Source: Balaenoptera acutorostrata (taxonomy: Eukaryota; Chordata; Mammalia; Artiodactyla; Balaenopteridae). Taken from it: 64,000 nt of DNA. Where the stretch lies: contig NC_080070.1 of assembly GCF_949987535.1 (NCBI RefSeq), positions 11,723,770 through 11,787,769 of the forward strand, in the 5' to 3' direction. A program made the translations under genes and the position numbers. This document shows positions 49,575-61,539 of this stretch, piece after piece (the stretch's first letter is position 1; each line of letters begins with the position of its first letter). The notes beneath the pieces were generated by a model that searched no databases, was not told where the DNA came from, and saw nothing but the letters and a program-made list of their open reading frames with translations.

Positions 49575-49790
49575 CTATTTTTAAAAAATAGTTGAATATC
49601 TACTCTATGCCACCACTCTACTAGGTATTTTACATAGATAATTTATAATCTTCAAAATAATCACACACACTGGATATTATTACTTCTTTTTATAGTTGAG
49701 GAAACTAGAGGTCAGAGATGTTAAGTACCTTTTTCAAAGCTACATTGCTGGTGATGGGTGGGGTCATGATTCAAAGTGTGGCTCTTCTCA
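49575..49790 (+). repeat. MIR SINE
   Basis: 'tatagttgaggaaactagag' followed by 'gtcagagatgttaagtacct' and the preceding 'actctactaggtattttaca' are MIR text. Confidence 0.75.
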
Positions 49791-50126
49791 CCCTGAAAAT
49801 TTTTACTGTTTATATTTCATTTTCTGAGGGAATAGGCAGGAAGTATATGAAAGTAAAAGGGGGAATATGAAGTCTAGGAGGAGAGATTATCCAGCAGACT
49901 GCAGCTTAATAATTAAAGGCTTTTTTTCTTTTTTTACTCTATGTGTAACAGGGCAGTGATACATAGTCAAAATGTGGATGAATGTGGAAAGTCAGTCTAG
50001 AAAAACTTGTTCACCATGATCTACCTTATGAGAAAATCTGAGAAGAAAGGGCATGTCCATCATTTTCTCTTTGTTTAGAATGTCGTTCTATGGGCTGTTG
50101 GAGGGAAGGAGAAATTCTTTGAATCT

Positions 50127-51062
50127 TTACCCTTTGTCACTAAGTTTCCCCAACACTCTTCTAAAGGCGCTCATCACTTCCTTGTTCCTCAGGCTGTAGA
50201 TTAAGGGATTCAGCATGGGGGTCACCACAGCATAGAAGAGGGCGACCATCTTCTCCTGTTCTGCTGAGGAGCCAGCCATGGGTCTCATGTATGTGAAGAT
50301 GGCTGTTCCAAAGCACATGGAAACCACAATGAGGTGAGTGGCGCACGTCCCAAACACTTTGTGGCGTCCCTGGGCAGAATGAATATGCAGAACGGCAGCA
50401 ACTATACGACCATAGGAGAACAGAACAAGAAAACAGGGAAGCATGATCACCAGAAATCCTGAGATGGCCACCATGACCTTGTTGAAGGAGATGTCCACAC
50501 AGGTCAGCCTCAGCACAGCCAACATCTCACAGGCAAAGTGATTAACAACCTTACGGCACAGAGGCAGCTGAAAGATGATGACTGTCTGCATCAGTGAATT
50601 CACGACACCAGCCACCAAGCAGCCGGCAGCCAGCCCCAGGCACAGCCCTCCGTGCATGATGACTGCATAGTGCAGTGGGTGGCACACTGCCACATAGCGG
50701 TCATAAGCCATGGCTCCCAGCAGGAAGAACTCTGTGCTGCCCATTGCCAAGGAGATAAACAGCTGGAGCACACAGCTGTAGAATGGGATGGACTTCTGGG
50801 CTGACAGGAAGTGAATGAGCATCTGGGGGACAGTGCTGTTGGTATAACAGATGTCCACAAATGACAGGATACTGAGGAAAAAGTACATGGGTGTGTTTAG
50901 CCTGCTGTCCAGTCTGATAAGGAGGATGATGAGGAAGTTCCCCAGCACAGTCATCAGGTACATGGCCAGGAAAAGGACAAAGAGGGAGACCTGAGTCTCC
51001 CAGCAGCTGGACAGTCCCAGCAGAATGAACTCACTCATCCATGTCTGGTTTTCCCTGCCCAT
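50127..51062 (-). CDS. Intact OR2-type (class II) olfactory receptor
   Basis: A 311-residue, single-exon odorant-receptor GPCR with every hallmark in place: N-glycosylation site N5 (NQT), TM1 Asn42 in LGNFLII, PMYFFL 58-63, Cys97, MAYDRYVAVC 118-127, Cys178 in HFACE, SYGRI 216-220, KVFGTCATHL 235-244, and NPLIYSLRN 285-293. It is expected in olfactory cilia, coupling to Golf; the ligand is unknown. The text resembles human OR2F1/OR2F2 at the N-terminus (NQTWxSEFILLGLSS) and in LIRLDSRL, but differs enough in the middle to fit OR2Q/OR2R-like genes, so I give no symbol. The closest relative here is the pseudogene at 38 kb. The start is the ATG at 51062, six bases after a likely splice acceptor. 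The base sequence shows no decay. Confidence 0.93.
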   Translation of the reverse strand: MGRENQTWMSEFILLGLSSCWETQVSLFVLFLAMYLMTVLGNFLIILLIRLDSRLNTPMYFFLSILSFVDICYTNSTVPQMLIHFLSAQKSIPFYSCVLQLFISLAMGSTEFFLLGAMAYDRYVAVCHPLHYAVIMHGGLCLGLAAGCLVAGVVNSLMQTVIIFQLPLCRKVVNHFACEMLAVLRLTCVDISFNKVMVAISGFLVIMLPCFLVLFSYGRIVAAVLHIHSAQGRHKVFGTCATHLIVVSMCFGTAIFTYMRPMAGSSAEQEKMVALFYAVVTPMLNPLIYSLRNKEVMSAFRRVLGKLSDKG

Positions 51063-51068
51063 GAGCTT

Positions 51069-51086
51069 CTGAAGACCAAACCCAAG
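51069..51086 (-). promoter_or_regulatory. Putative splice acceptor of the OR2-type coding exon
   Basis: Minus-strand text 'cttgggtttggtcttcag' ends in AG six bases before the ATG, giving the usual very short 5' leader on the OR coding exon. Confidence 0.5.
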
Positions 51087-53355
51087 TTATAAACCAAAAA
51101 AACTAGATATGTAAGGTGCCAGAGGACCTTATAAGGTCACTTAGATCAAATAGCCATCTAATATTAAGTGGTGTGGTTTTTCAGATTGTACGTCTCCTTC
51201 TGGGAAACAATAGAACCCGCTGATGTGGCTCAGATCCAACGAGAAAACTCTTCTCCTTCCTTAAGCAGGAAAGTTTTCATTAAAATGCTTATTTGAGTTA
51301 AAAAGATTAACTGTAAAACGTGATTTTTTTTCTTTAAAGCCAACTCCTAACCATGGAGTTTGTTTACTTCTCTGTTAGACACCGGTTTTTCCCTCCTTAC
51401 TATCTCAAAATCCATACTGAATGGAACCTAATAGGTACGAACAGGTTTTTTTTTTTAATTTACTTTTTTTACTTCTGGATTCTTTGACTATGAAAATGAG
51501 ATACTAAATTTCCACCCTTTTAAAATCACAAATTTGGGGTTGTAAGTTAAAAGGTAGCAAATATAAAATAGTTTTTAGTAGCTAAAAATTATCGAAAATT
51601 ACATTTCAGAGTCAGTGAGATAAAAAATGAAGACCTGGGTGACGAGGCTCATTTTTGAAAAATCTTCACCTGTTTGTCTTTTACCTGGCTGAGAGAATAA
51701 GAGGAAAGAATCTGCAATATTGCATTTCTCCTCCCTTGAAAGAGCAGCAGATCATGGGGTTGACAGCAGAGTATGACTGTCAAGAAACAAATCAAAGATG
51801 CATTAACTATCTTCCTTAGTAAATGATAAGAGCTCGAATAGTTGCCACACGTGCTAGCCTATTAACTAAAAGATAAGGGAAAACTGGTTGCACATTCCCT
51901 CTGATTCTATTTGTATGTATTCTGGATAGTGATTATTGTGATTTGGAGACTATATAATGTGATGGAAAAAATTAATTAGAATTAACTCAGTGAAATGACT
52001 GTTGATGATCTTTCCTTTAACCGTCCTTACTTTTATCTTTATCTGAAATATTTGACTATCCCCTGCCCCTTAGAAAACTCTGCCTTTTCTCATCCTTGTG
52101 CTATGCTCCCTCTACTGTGACTCACATGACCAGAAGGTAATTCTCTAGTCTGCTCAATACCATCCGCAAACTTTCTAATCCTGCTGATATATTAGTATTT
52201 CCGAAAGCTCAAGGGCTCTAGTATTCTCTCTAGAACTCTTAGTAATCTTATTTGTACATTACTTGTCAAATCACAAGTGATTTCCAAAAACCTCACGGAC
52301 TGAACAAAGCCCACTCTAGATTTCCCACATACCCTGCCCCTCTAATTACTCTGTCCTTTAGGTACAGAAAGTGAAACGCATGCACTGCTGTGACAAGGAG
52401 ATATTATCTGTTTGCTGTCTGTGATCAGATAGTGCCATTGAATATATGATGAGAATCATACTTTGTGTTGAGGGTATTCATGACAGTAAGGGCAGCTAAC
52501 TGCAGATAAATATGGTGCCAAAGGTGACTGGATTATCCAGCAGAGAAGGGTCTATTGGCATTTGCATTTGATAATCTTTTATCTAGAAATGAATTAAGCT
52601 TGATAAACCATTCCCACTCCAAGAGATAATTTATGTAAATTACAAGAAGAGGCAATAAAAGTACAAAATGTTCTTTAATTCTTTAGAATTTACTCTAGAG
52701 CTTCAGATCAGCAAGCCACTTTGTAATATTTCTATCAAAGAAAGAGGAAACCTACCTTTTTATCCCCAATGAAAAGGGAAAAGTTGGAATATAAAATTAT
52801 CACTGGTGAAGAACTCAGGTACAAAAGAGAGATAAGTGACTTCAAAGGGGAAAATCCGTGCCTGAGACCTGTCAGTGGAACCTGACAATGTACAGATGGT
52901 ATCTTAATAGATAATATTCCTAGGAAGGTGCATGAGGCAGTCTCTGATTCTGCTATAATACATGAAACAATTCATGTAACATGAGTTCACCAGGAGAGGG
53001 CTAAAAGGAAAAAAAAAATACAGTACAGGAGGTAGCTGATGATTATTGAAGGTATTCTCAGGTACCAAATAAGGAGACTTGACTGAAAAATCTGATGATA
53101 ATATCTTGTGGTTTTGAGTTTTCACTTCTTAAAAACTAATAATAGTTAAGGGCTCGACAAAGAAAATGTAGTGGTCTTGGATCAGTAATTCCACTTAAAG
53201 GCTCAGCAAGGTATTGTTTACAAATAGAAACACTCATGGTTCACATGACACGTTTCTGTATCATCTTCATGTTTTTTAAAGTGCCTCTCCCTGGGAGTGA
53301 ATGAACGACCTGCTTGGCCAATGAACTTGCATTTCCCAGTTCAACTGTCACTACC
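51087..53355. other. Presumed intron of the OR2-type gene
   Basis: Unique-looking A/T-rich DNA, no gene or named repeat recognised. Confidence 0.4.
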
Positions 53356-53357
53356 TA

Positions 53358-53667
53358 CAGCTGCTCCTCAGTATCCCTGGGATTGGTTTCAGGACTCCAG
53401 TGGATACCAAAATCCACAGATGCTCAAGTCCCTTATATAAAATGGCCTAGTATTTGCATATAACCTACACACATCCTCCTGTACACTTTAAATCATCTCT
53501 AGATTACTCATAATACCTAATACAAAGTAAATGATAAGTAAATAGTTTCTAGCATGAAGCAAATTCAAGTTTTGCTTTTGCAAACTTTCTGGAAAATTTT
53601 TTCATATTTTCAATCCATGGTCGGTGAATCCACGGATGTAGAACCTGTGGATTTGGAGGTCCAACTG
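53358..53667. mobile_element. Tigger/MER2-like nonautonomous DNA transposon
   Basis: A complete-looking 310-base element. It begins 'cagctgctcctcagtatccc', ends with the inverted counterpart 'ggatttggaggtccaactg', and is flanked by TA at 53356-53357 and 53668-53669, as expected for Tc1/mariner-Tigger insertions. The inner text ('tggataccaaaatccacaga', 'taaatcatctctagattact') matches the MER2/Tigger type. It encodes no transposase. Confidence 0.85.
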
Positions 53668-53669
53668 TA

Positions 53670-54513
53670 GCTTCTTCATCTGTCTAAAGGAGGCATAAAT
53701 TCAAGTCTGTCCCAATTCGTTGGAGTGGGGGAAGTAGGGAGGATAATAGAAAAAGGATATGACATCAGTAGGAAAAAGAATAATTTTTTAACCAAAAGTA
53801 AAATGTTTAAAACACTTTTGAAAATATGGTGTGTAAATAAAAGTTAAAAACAGATTTTCAAAAATAAGGCGGAGGTGTTGTAAGTGACAATAATAGTAAG
53901 ATAAACAGCATTCCTGAACCACCTCTCCTTCCAAGAACTGTGATTCAAGCTTCCTAAAGTTCTACATCAGAAGTGTTCTCAAAAAAAGCTGCCTGGAAAG
54001 CTTGAGATTTCCCAACAATGTTAACCGGCTAAGTTGCTATCGCCACCCCATTCCCACTTCCTAATGCATACCTACACTACTTGGAGCAACAGAAACTTTA
54101 GAGCCAGTCATCTAGACTAAGTTACCTTCTGACCATCACTGTTTAAGAATAAGCTGGTTAACACAAACCTGTTCTCAGGTCCAGATTTCCAGCAGTGGAC
54201 AAGTGCTGGGGGGGAGTGCAATGTGACACAGGGAACACGATCTGTAGTAAATAAGTTCAATGTTTCCTATGAATGCAGTAAAAGCCCTAGGCTAGGTGCT
54301 TCATTTCTCAGAGGTATTCAAGAGAAATTTCTCCCCAGTTTGGCTACCCAAACGTATTTTCTTAAAACCAACTGCAAAAATGGGACCTTAATCTCTGTAG
54401 TAACCAAATAACCCAATTTTCACATGAGCCAGAAAGAAGCTCTGTGTTAAGGAAATCCTTGCTTCTTGACTCATAATCCTAAGAACCCAATGGAGAGCCT
54501 CTGAGCATGACTG
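53670..54513. other. Presumed intron, nothing recognised
   Basis: Noncoding sequence between the transposon and the candidate 5' exon. Confidence 0.4.
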
Positions 54514-54850
54514 CCTTACCTCCAGGAAAAGAGGTCAGCATTGCCCCAGGAAGAGCAGGGCTGGGCAAGAAGTGGGATTTTATTTTCCCTCAGAGATAAA
54601 ATCTCTACAGGCCAATTATGCTGTGCTTGTTAGGTTTCTATTGTTTTTTCTCCTTCTCTGTATGGTGACTCTCTCACCTTAAACTCTCATCTGCTTTTAA
54701 AAGAATTTACAAGTGAGAATTCAGTTTTTCCTGAGCCAGAAACATGAGAAAAGAGAATCTGAATCCCCAGTTCCCCTGGAGACATTCTCCTGTCTTTGTT
54801 GAAATTTCACTTTGAGGTAGTTAAAACTTGCCCATGACTTTCTGTCCATG
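54514..54850 (-). promoter_or_regulatory. Candidate 5' noncoding exon and promoter region of the OR2-type gene
   Basis: Minus-strand GAG|GTAAGG at 54520/54519 is a strong donor match about 3.45 kb upstream of the coding exon. The exon side ('cttgcccagccctgctcttc') and beyond align with the block at 43690-44130 above the pseudogene, including a shared 'gataaaatctc' and a pyrimidine-rich stretch. 'tcccctggaga' at 54772-54782 is near the EBF/O-E motif (TCCCNNGGGA) found in OR promoters, with one mismatch. Promoter function is inferred. Confidence 0.4.
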
Positions 54851-55129
54851 TACTCACGATTGAGACTATCTGAGCCAAAGTGCCCAATTATTTATGGACC
54901 GTCAAGGGGATCTTTGGGCAATATCTCCTGTAACAAAGTTCTGAAATTGTACATAAGCTATGATTATATATTATCTACACAACTTATGTAACTATTTCAT
55001 GGGACATATCTCCATTTTGTCTCTATTAGAAGGTTCCTTTTAACTGTGCATTGTCATTATGTATTTTTATATCTAGATGTTTGCCCTCATTTTCTAAAAA
55101 TACTACAAAAATTTACTACCCACTTAAAG
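54851..55129. other. Short spacer, nothing recognised
   Basis: Noncoding A/T-rich sequence. Confidence 0.4.
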
Positions 55130-56880
55130 GCATCTCAAATCTGATATCCATCCCATTGATAGACATTTAGGTTGTTTCTAATTTGTGGCTATTAAAAACA
55201 ACACTGCTATGAACATTCACATAAACACACTCACAAACACACACACACTCACTCATCTTTTGTCCCAGACATGTACTGTACTCATTTCTGTTGCCTAGTA
55301 GTGGAATTGCTATATCACAGATTATGTGTGTGTCCAACTTTAGCTAATATCATCAGTTCTGTCAAAACAAATGTTTCAATTATATTCCCACCAACTCTGT
55401 ATGAGTATTCCTTTGCTCTAACCATTCTTTGCCCTTGGATTGTAAGTCTTTTTCATTTTAGCCATTCTGATGTGTACATAGTAGTATCTCACTGTGATTA
55501 TATTTTACATTTCTATGACGACTAATGAGGCTCTACATATTTTTAAGTATTTATTGACTATTTGGATATTCCATTTTCTGAGGTGTATGTTCAATTTCTT
55601 GCCCATTTTCCTATTGGGTTATTTCTCTTTTTCTTATTGAGTTTAGTTCTTTATATATTTTGAATATGAGTCACTTGTCATTTATATGTATCACAAATAT
55701 TTTCTCCTACCTATTCATTCTCTTAATGGTGTCTCTGATGAGGAGATGTTCTTAATTTTAATGTAGTTCTATTCATCAATTGTTCTTCATACAGTTACTG
55801 CATTTTGAGTCTTGAGTGAGAAATCTTTGTCTCTCCCAAATCATGAAGTTATTCTTCAATGCCATCTTCTGGGAGTTTTAATGTTTTACTTTTCACATCT
55901 AGATCAACAATATATCTGGAAATTTTTTCTGTGCATGATATGACATAGGAACCTAGATTCATTTATTTCTATGTGAATACCCACTTTTATTGAGAGACAA
56001 TTCTTTCCTCACTATTCTCCTGTGTTGCCACAAATCAAATTTTAGTTTATATGTGTAGGTTTTTCCCTAGACTATTTTTTTATGATCCATTGGTCTACTT
56101 ATCTATTATTATACCAGTACTGCATTGTCTTAATTACTGTAGCTTTATAATAAACCTTGTTTATAGTAGTATAAATCCTCCAACTTGATTCTACATTTTC
56201 AAATTGTTTTGGCTCTTCATGGCTATTTGAATTTTCAATCTGACTCTAGAATTAGCTTAAAGATTTCCAGGAAAAAAAAAAAAAACTTTGTGAAATTTTA
56301 ATTGGGATTTTTACCTAAAAATCAATTTGGGGAGAAGTGACATTTCTATGCTAGTCAGTATTCCAATCCATAAAAAAAATATTCTCCCATTTATTTAATA
56401 TCTTTCCTTTTTTCTATGTATATTTTTTCTGTGTGTTGTATATGTCTTATTAGATTTGTTCCCAGGTATGATGGTTTGAAATGCTGTTTTAAATAGTAAC
56501 TTTTAAATTATATAAAAATGTAACTGGCTTTTATATATTAAATATGTATATATGAAATTACTTTTGTGGATGAGTGGTGTTATTTCTTCCTTATATATTT
56601 GGTAGAATTCACTGGTGAAGCCACTTGGCCTGAAATGCTCTTTGTTAAAAAATTCTTAAATATGCATTCAAATTTCTTAGTATATAGGACTATTCTACTT
56701 CTTAATGTGTCCATTTTGGTCAGGTTTATCTTTCCTGGGAATTTATCTCTTTCATCTAACTTTTCAAATTTATTAGCCCAAATTTGTTAATATCTTCTTA
56801 TATATTTTAATGTATATAGAATCTGTGGTAGTGTCTCTTTTCTTTCCTAATATTGTCTATTTCTTCCATTTCTCTTTGTC
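55130..56880 (-). mobile_element. Old L1, antisense
   Basis: Plus-strand text is the reverse complement of ORF2 in the expected order: 'gatagacatttaggttgttt' near 55160, 'cagtactgcattgtcttaat' near 56116, and 'gaattcactggtgaagccac' near 56606. An (AC)n-like stretch lies at 55220-55255. All frames are broken. Confidence 0.8.
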
Positions 56881-58724
56881 TTCTTTTATTAGTCTTGGAA
56901 ATGGATAATGGTTTACTATACACTATTTTTAATATCACTTGATGCAAGGAGAACAAAGATGGGGTAGTCCCACCCCTTAGAAAATACCATTTAATAGGTA
57001 ATAGGGAGAAGACAAATATTTCCTCTTTCAAGCAGTTAAATCTGGAAACTATAAAAGAAATCAAACATCATAAAAAATTTCCTAAGATATAGGTGAAGAG
57101 AACAGAAGTATCCACCACCCAAAAACATAAAACTCAGTGTCTGTAATCCAGTAAAAAAATTTTCCAAGCATACAAAGAGGCAGAAGAGTTTCCAGGCCAC
57201 AGCACAAGGAGAGGGAATGCAAACAAGCCATGATGAGGAGAAAAATCAACCAATAAAAATTATGCAGTAACAACAGAGGTGATAAAGTTATAATACAAGT
57301 ACATTAAGATAGCCATTATAAATACACTTCACATTTCAAGAAGACAGAGAAAACACTAAGCATGATGAGGAAAGAAACCAAAGATATAAAAATACCCAAT
57401 TCAAACTATAAGGTGATGAAAAATATGATATCTAAAATGAAAAATACACTGGATAAAATCAATAGCAGATTAGACACTGCAGAAGAAGAGAACTGAGAAC
57501 TTGCAAACATAGCAATAGAAACTATCCAAAATGAAGCAGAGAAGAAAAGACTGAAAAAAATTGAACAGTGCTACAATAAGCTGTGAGAAATATCAAACAT
57601 GAAATCAGAGTCCCAGAAGTAAAAAAGAGTACTGGGGTATAGGGGAAGACATAACCAATATTTTAAAAATATTAACCTCATATTTCCAAATATAATGAAA
57701 AGAAAGAACCTACACATTCAAGTAGCTCAGCAAACCTCAAGCATTTTTTTAAAATGAAGAAAAACATTACAAAGTGCTACATTATCAAAGTGCTGAAAAG
57801 CAATAATAAGAACAAAATTATGAAAGCAGTTGTATAAAAAAATGCATTACATACAGAGAAAAAAAATAATATTAACAGAAAAACTGAAAGAAAAAACATG
57901 CCATCCTAGAATTCTATGCCCAGAGAAAATGTCTTTTAAAAATAAAAGAAATAAAGATACATTCAGTTATTGATAAAAAGTATTCATAGTCAGCAGACAA
58001 AATATTACAAGCAAAGTTAAGGACATACACCTAAAGAAAAAATACAGATGAGCATAGAAATCAATGGAATAGAAAAGAGAAAAATAGAAAAAAAAAATCA
58101 AGATGATTCTTTGAAAGCATCAATAAAATTGATGAACTTCTATCTAGACTGATCAAGAAAGAAGAAACAAGACACAAATTATCAATATAAAAAATGAAAG
58201 GGGTGACATCACTACTGATCCTACAGACATCAAAAGAATAAAAACAAAACCTTATGTATATAGTCTATGTTAATACATTTGACTACTTACACGAAATGGA
58301 AAAATTTTAAATTTCTTTTACAAGTTTTGTGCTGCCAAAACTCATAAAAGAAGAAACAGATAACGTGAATAGTCTTATATCTAAACAACAGACCAAATGG
58401 CTTTACTGGTGAATTAAACCAAACATTTTAGGAAGAAGTATTACAAAATCTACTAAACTCTTCTAGAAAACTTTAGCAGAAGTAACTTTGCTCCTTTAAT
58501 TAATTCTTTAAATATTACCCTGATATCTAAACCAAACAAAAACATTGCAAATAAAAAAAAGAAAACCACAGATCAAAATCACTCATCATCATAGACACAA
58601 AAATACTTTAAAAATATTAGTAAATTGTATCCAGCTTATAATAAATATGTTATTTCCAAGTTGAGTTTATCCCACGAATGCAAAATTAGTAAAACTTTCA
58701 ATTGGTCAATACTCTTCAAAAGTG
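56881..58724 (+). mobile_element. Old L1/HAL1-type LINE, 5' part and ORF2
   Basis: 56980-58010 is A-rich ORF1-like/5' sequence ('ccacagcacaaggagaggga', 'gaattctatgcccagagaaa'). From about 58030 there is ORF2 text ('gattctttgaaagcatcaat', 'ccaaatggctttactggtga'). It continues after the inserted 3' end at 58725-59060. No long open frame. Confidence 0.65.
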
Positions 58725-59060
58725 TCAAGGCATGAAAGACAAGGAAAGACAAGCTGTTACAGAGTGAAGGAGATTAAAGAGAAATAATAAGCAAATTTAA
58801 TGTGGGATCCTGGATTGTGTTCTAAATTTAAAAAAAAATAATAATTAGTGAGAAAACTGATAAAATTAGACCAAGCACTATAATTTAGCTAAAAAATGAA
58901 ATAATATTAATTACACCAGTGTTAAATTCCTGGTTTTTTTATTTGTACTATGGTGATGTAAGATGTTAACTTTACGGTAAACTTTCTGTACTATATTTTC
59001 AAACTTTCCTTAAGTCTAAAACTAGTTCAAAATAAAATCATTTTTAAAAAAATTAAAAAA
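58725..59060 (+). mobile_element. Old L1 3' end inserted within L1 ORF2
   Basis: 'aatgtgggatcctggattgt', 'gtactatggtgatgtaagat' and 'tagttcaaaataaaatcatt' followed by an A-run form the 3' terminus of a mammal-wide L1. It interrupts the ORF2 text, which resumes near 59170. Confidence 0.65.
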
Positions 59061-60020
59061 TGTGATTTACCAAATCAAGAGTCTACAGAGATTACCTATA
59101 TATGATAATATATGATATCTATTGAGATATATATATGATATATATGATATCTATATGAGATATGATATATCTCAATAGACATGAGAAAAATTGTTTGACA
59201 AAATTCAATATCCATTAATTATAAAAACTAAGGAATCTAGGGATAGAAGAGAAAGTCCTCGGTCTGAAAAAGGACATTAACAAAGTTCTAATAGTTAACA
59301 TCATTCTTAATGGTGAATGACTGAATGATTCCCCTCTAAGATCCAGAAAAATGAAGCAGATTTACTCTCAACACCCCTATTCAACATTGTATTAGAGGTT
59401 CTAGTCACTGCAATAAAGAAAGCAAAAGAAATAAAAGGAGAATCTACCAATAACAAAAAAAGGAAATCTAATAAAGGGTTTTAACAAAGGACAAAGGATG
59501 CACATCAGTATGAAATAATAAATTTTATTTCTATATTCTAGCAATGAATAAAGTGGAAACTGAAATTATAATAGAGTATCATGTAATGTAGCATAAAAAT
59601 CATGGAATACTAGAGAAAGAGCTAATGAAACATGTGTAAGATTTTTATCATGGAAACTACAAACAAACTGATCAGAGACATTAAAGAAGACCTAAATAAA
59701 TGGAAAGAAATACCATGTTCACGAATTGTAGGATTCAATATTGCTGAGTTGACAGTTCTCCCCTACTATTTGACTTATAAATTGGATGCAATCCTAATCA
59801 AATTTCCATCAGGCTTTTTTGAAACATTTGACAAGCTGATTCTAAAATGTATGTGGAAAACAAGGAACCTAGAATACAGACTAAGTAATTTTGAGAATGT
59901 AGAACAAATTTGCAGTGACACTCTCTGATTTAAAGACTTACTATTAAGCTACAGTACTCAATACAATCTAACATTGCTTTATCCGTAGAGGCATGGATCA
60001 ATGGAACAGACAAAAGAAGT
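59061..60020 (+). mobile_element. Old L1 ORF2, reverse-transcriptase and C-terminal part
   Basis: 'tgacaaaattcaatatccat' near 59198 and 'tcaacattgtattagaggtt' near 59381 continue ORF2. The open frame at 59632-59928 reads like the DLNKWKEIPCSRI...SFFE region beyond the RT core. Many frameshifts. Confidence 0.7.
59118..59179. repeat. AT-rich inverted repeat
   Basis: 'tctattgagatatat' at 59118-59132 has its exact reverse complement at 59165-59179. The arms flank an AT/GATA-rich spacer. It lies inside old L1 sequence. Confidence 0.85.
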
Positions 60021-60144
60021 TTCCCCTTCTAGCCAAGATACAGAAACAGGGCTTGAACTTCCCCTCCCATCAGAAACAACTATAGATCAGGACAAAATAT
60101 ATTAAACTACAATTTTCATGGTATTGGACATCAGGCAATGAAGG

Positions 60145-60655
60145 ACAATGATCCATGAGATATGGTGAAAAAATACCACGTTAACACTAATCAAAAGAAA
60201 GCTAGAGTTTCTATAGTAATATCACTCAAAGTAGATTTCAGAGCAAAGAACACTACCAGGGATAAAGAAAAGCATTTCATAATAGTAAAAGATGCAATTC
60301 ATCAAGAATACAGAGCAACTGTAAATATTGAGGCACTTAATAACAGAGCCTCAAAACACATGAAGCAAAAACTGATAGAAATGCAAGGAGAAATAGGCAA
60401 ATTCACAATTATGGTTAGAGATTTCAATACTTCTCAATAATTGATAGAATAAGTAGAAAGAAGCGAATAATAAGGAAATGGTAAGGAAATAGAAAACTTC
60501 AACAGCACTATCAACCGTGGACTAATTAACATTTATAGAATACTCCAATCAACAATTACAGAAAACACGTTTTTTTCAAGTATGTATGGAACATTTACAA
60601 AGATTGAACATATGACTGGTGATAAAATAAGCTTCCATTAATCAAAACAATTCAA
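60145..60655 (+). mobile_element. Old L1 ORF2 endonuclease fragment
   Basis: The frame at 60162-60440 reads NTNQKKARVSIVISLKVDF and ends near VRDFNTSQ, the counterpart of the VGDFNT motif with Gly changed to Arg. It lies downstream of RT text, so it is from a separate copy or a rearranged one. Confidence 0.75.
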
Positions 60656-61539
60656 GTAAAAAATATGTTAATGCCTCATAACCCTAACAGAGGGCTTGAC
60701 TGAGGAAGGGCCACACCACCCAGGGTAAGCCGACCTGGACCCATCTCTGAGCTTTTTCTGCTGGAGCTAGCAGACAAGTCAGGATTCTGTCTCTCACATC
60801 ATGTTGTATATCTGGGGCCTCCAAGGGTCACTTTTTCCACCTCACAGAGGAAATCGATGAATGATAGAAAAGAACAAGTTCCACAGAGAGAAGCAAAGCC
60901 AAGAGGCAGGAAATAAGAAAAAATTTAAAAAGACAAACTTCAAAAAACTTTTTAGACTCTAGATTCAGTTATTCATGATACCATTCATGATATTCATTAC
61001 TATATTCCACAGTTAAGGTATTTATTTAATTTTTAGTTTTGCTTATCCATTTTGCTTTGGGTCTTACCACTTGAAACCCTAACAGTCCTAACTATAATGG
61101 TAACACTACGGGTCTGTGGGTTTTTCACATCTTCAACTGAACGCTGATCCACACACAGCAGACTTAAAGTGCCAAAACTCCCTGTGGTATCCCAAAAGGG
61201 GTGTCCTTGTCGAGATTTAGGATGCCTTTGGATTCAGACAAGCCAAGGCTGAACTGAATCTAGGCTGTATGTGTTGATTACTAGCTGTCTGAGCTTGCGT
61301 CTGAGTTACATATACTTGAAACTCATATTTTACCCACAATGTGGATAATAATATCCGTATTTTAAGGAAAGCCATTAATATAAGCTTATAGAATTTAGGA
61401 GACCTTTAAAGTTTAAAATTCATAAGTGTAGCACAGAGCTAGCTAATATTACTCTGCTCTTTCAGATTTTTATGAATCTGACTTAAATCCTATATTTATA
61501 TAACTGATGGGAATTCTAATACCCCCTCTAAAAGTTTCT
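60656..61539. other. Intergenic, no gene seen
   Basis: Unique-looking sequence of slightly higher GC in 60690-60870 and 61120-61260. No open frame with a recognisable domain. Confidence 0.4.
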
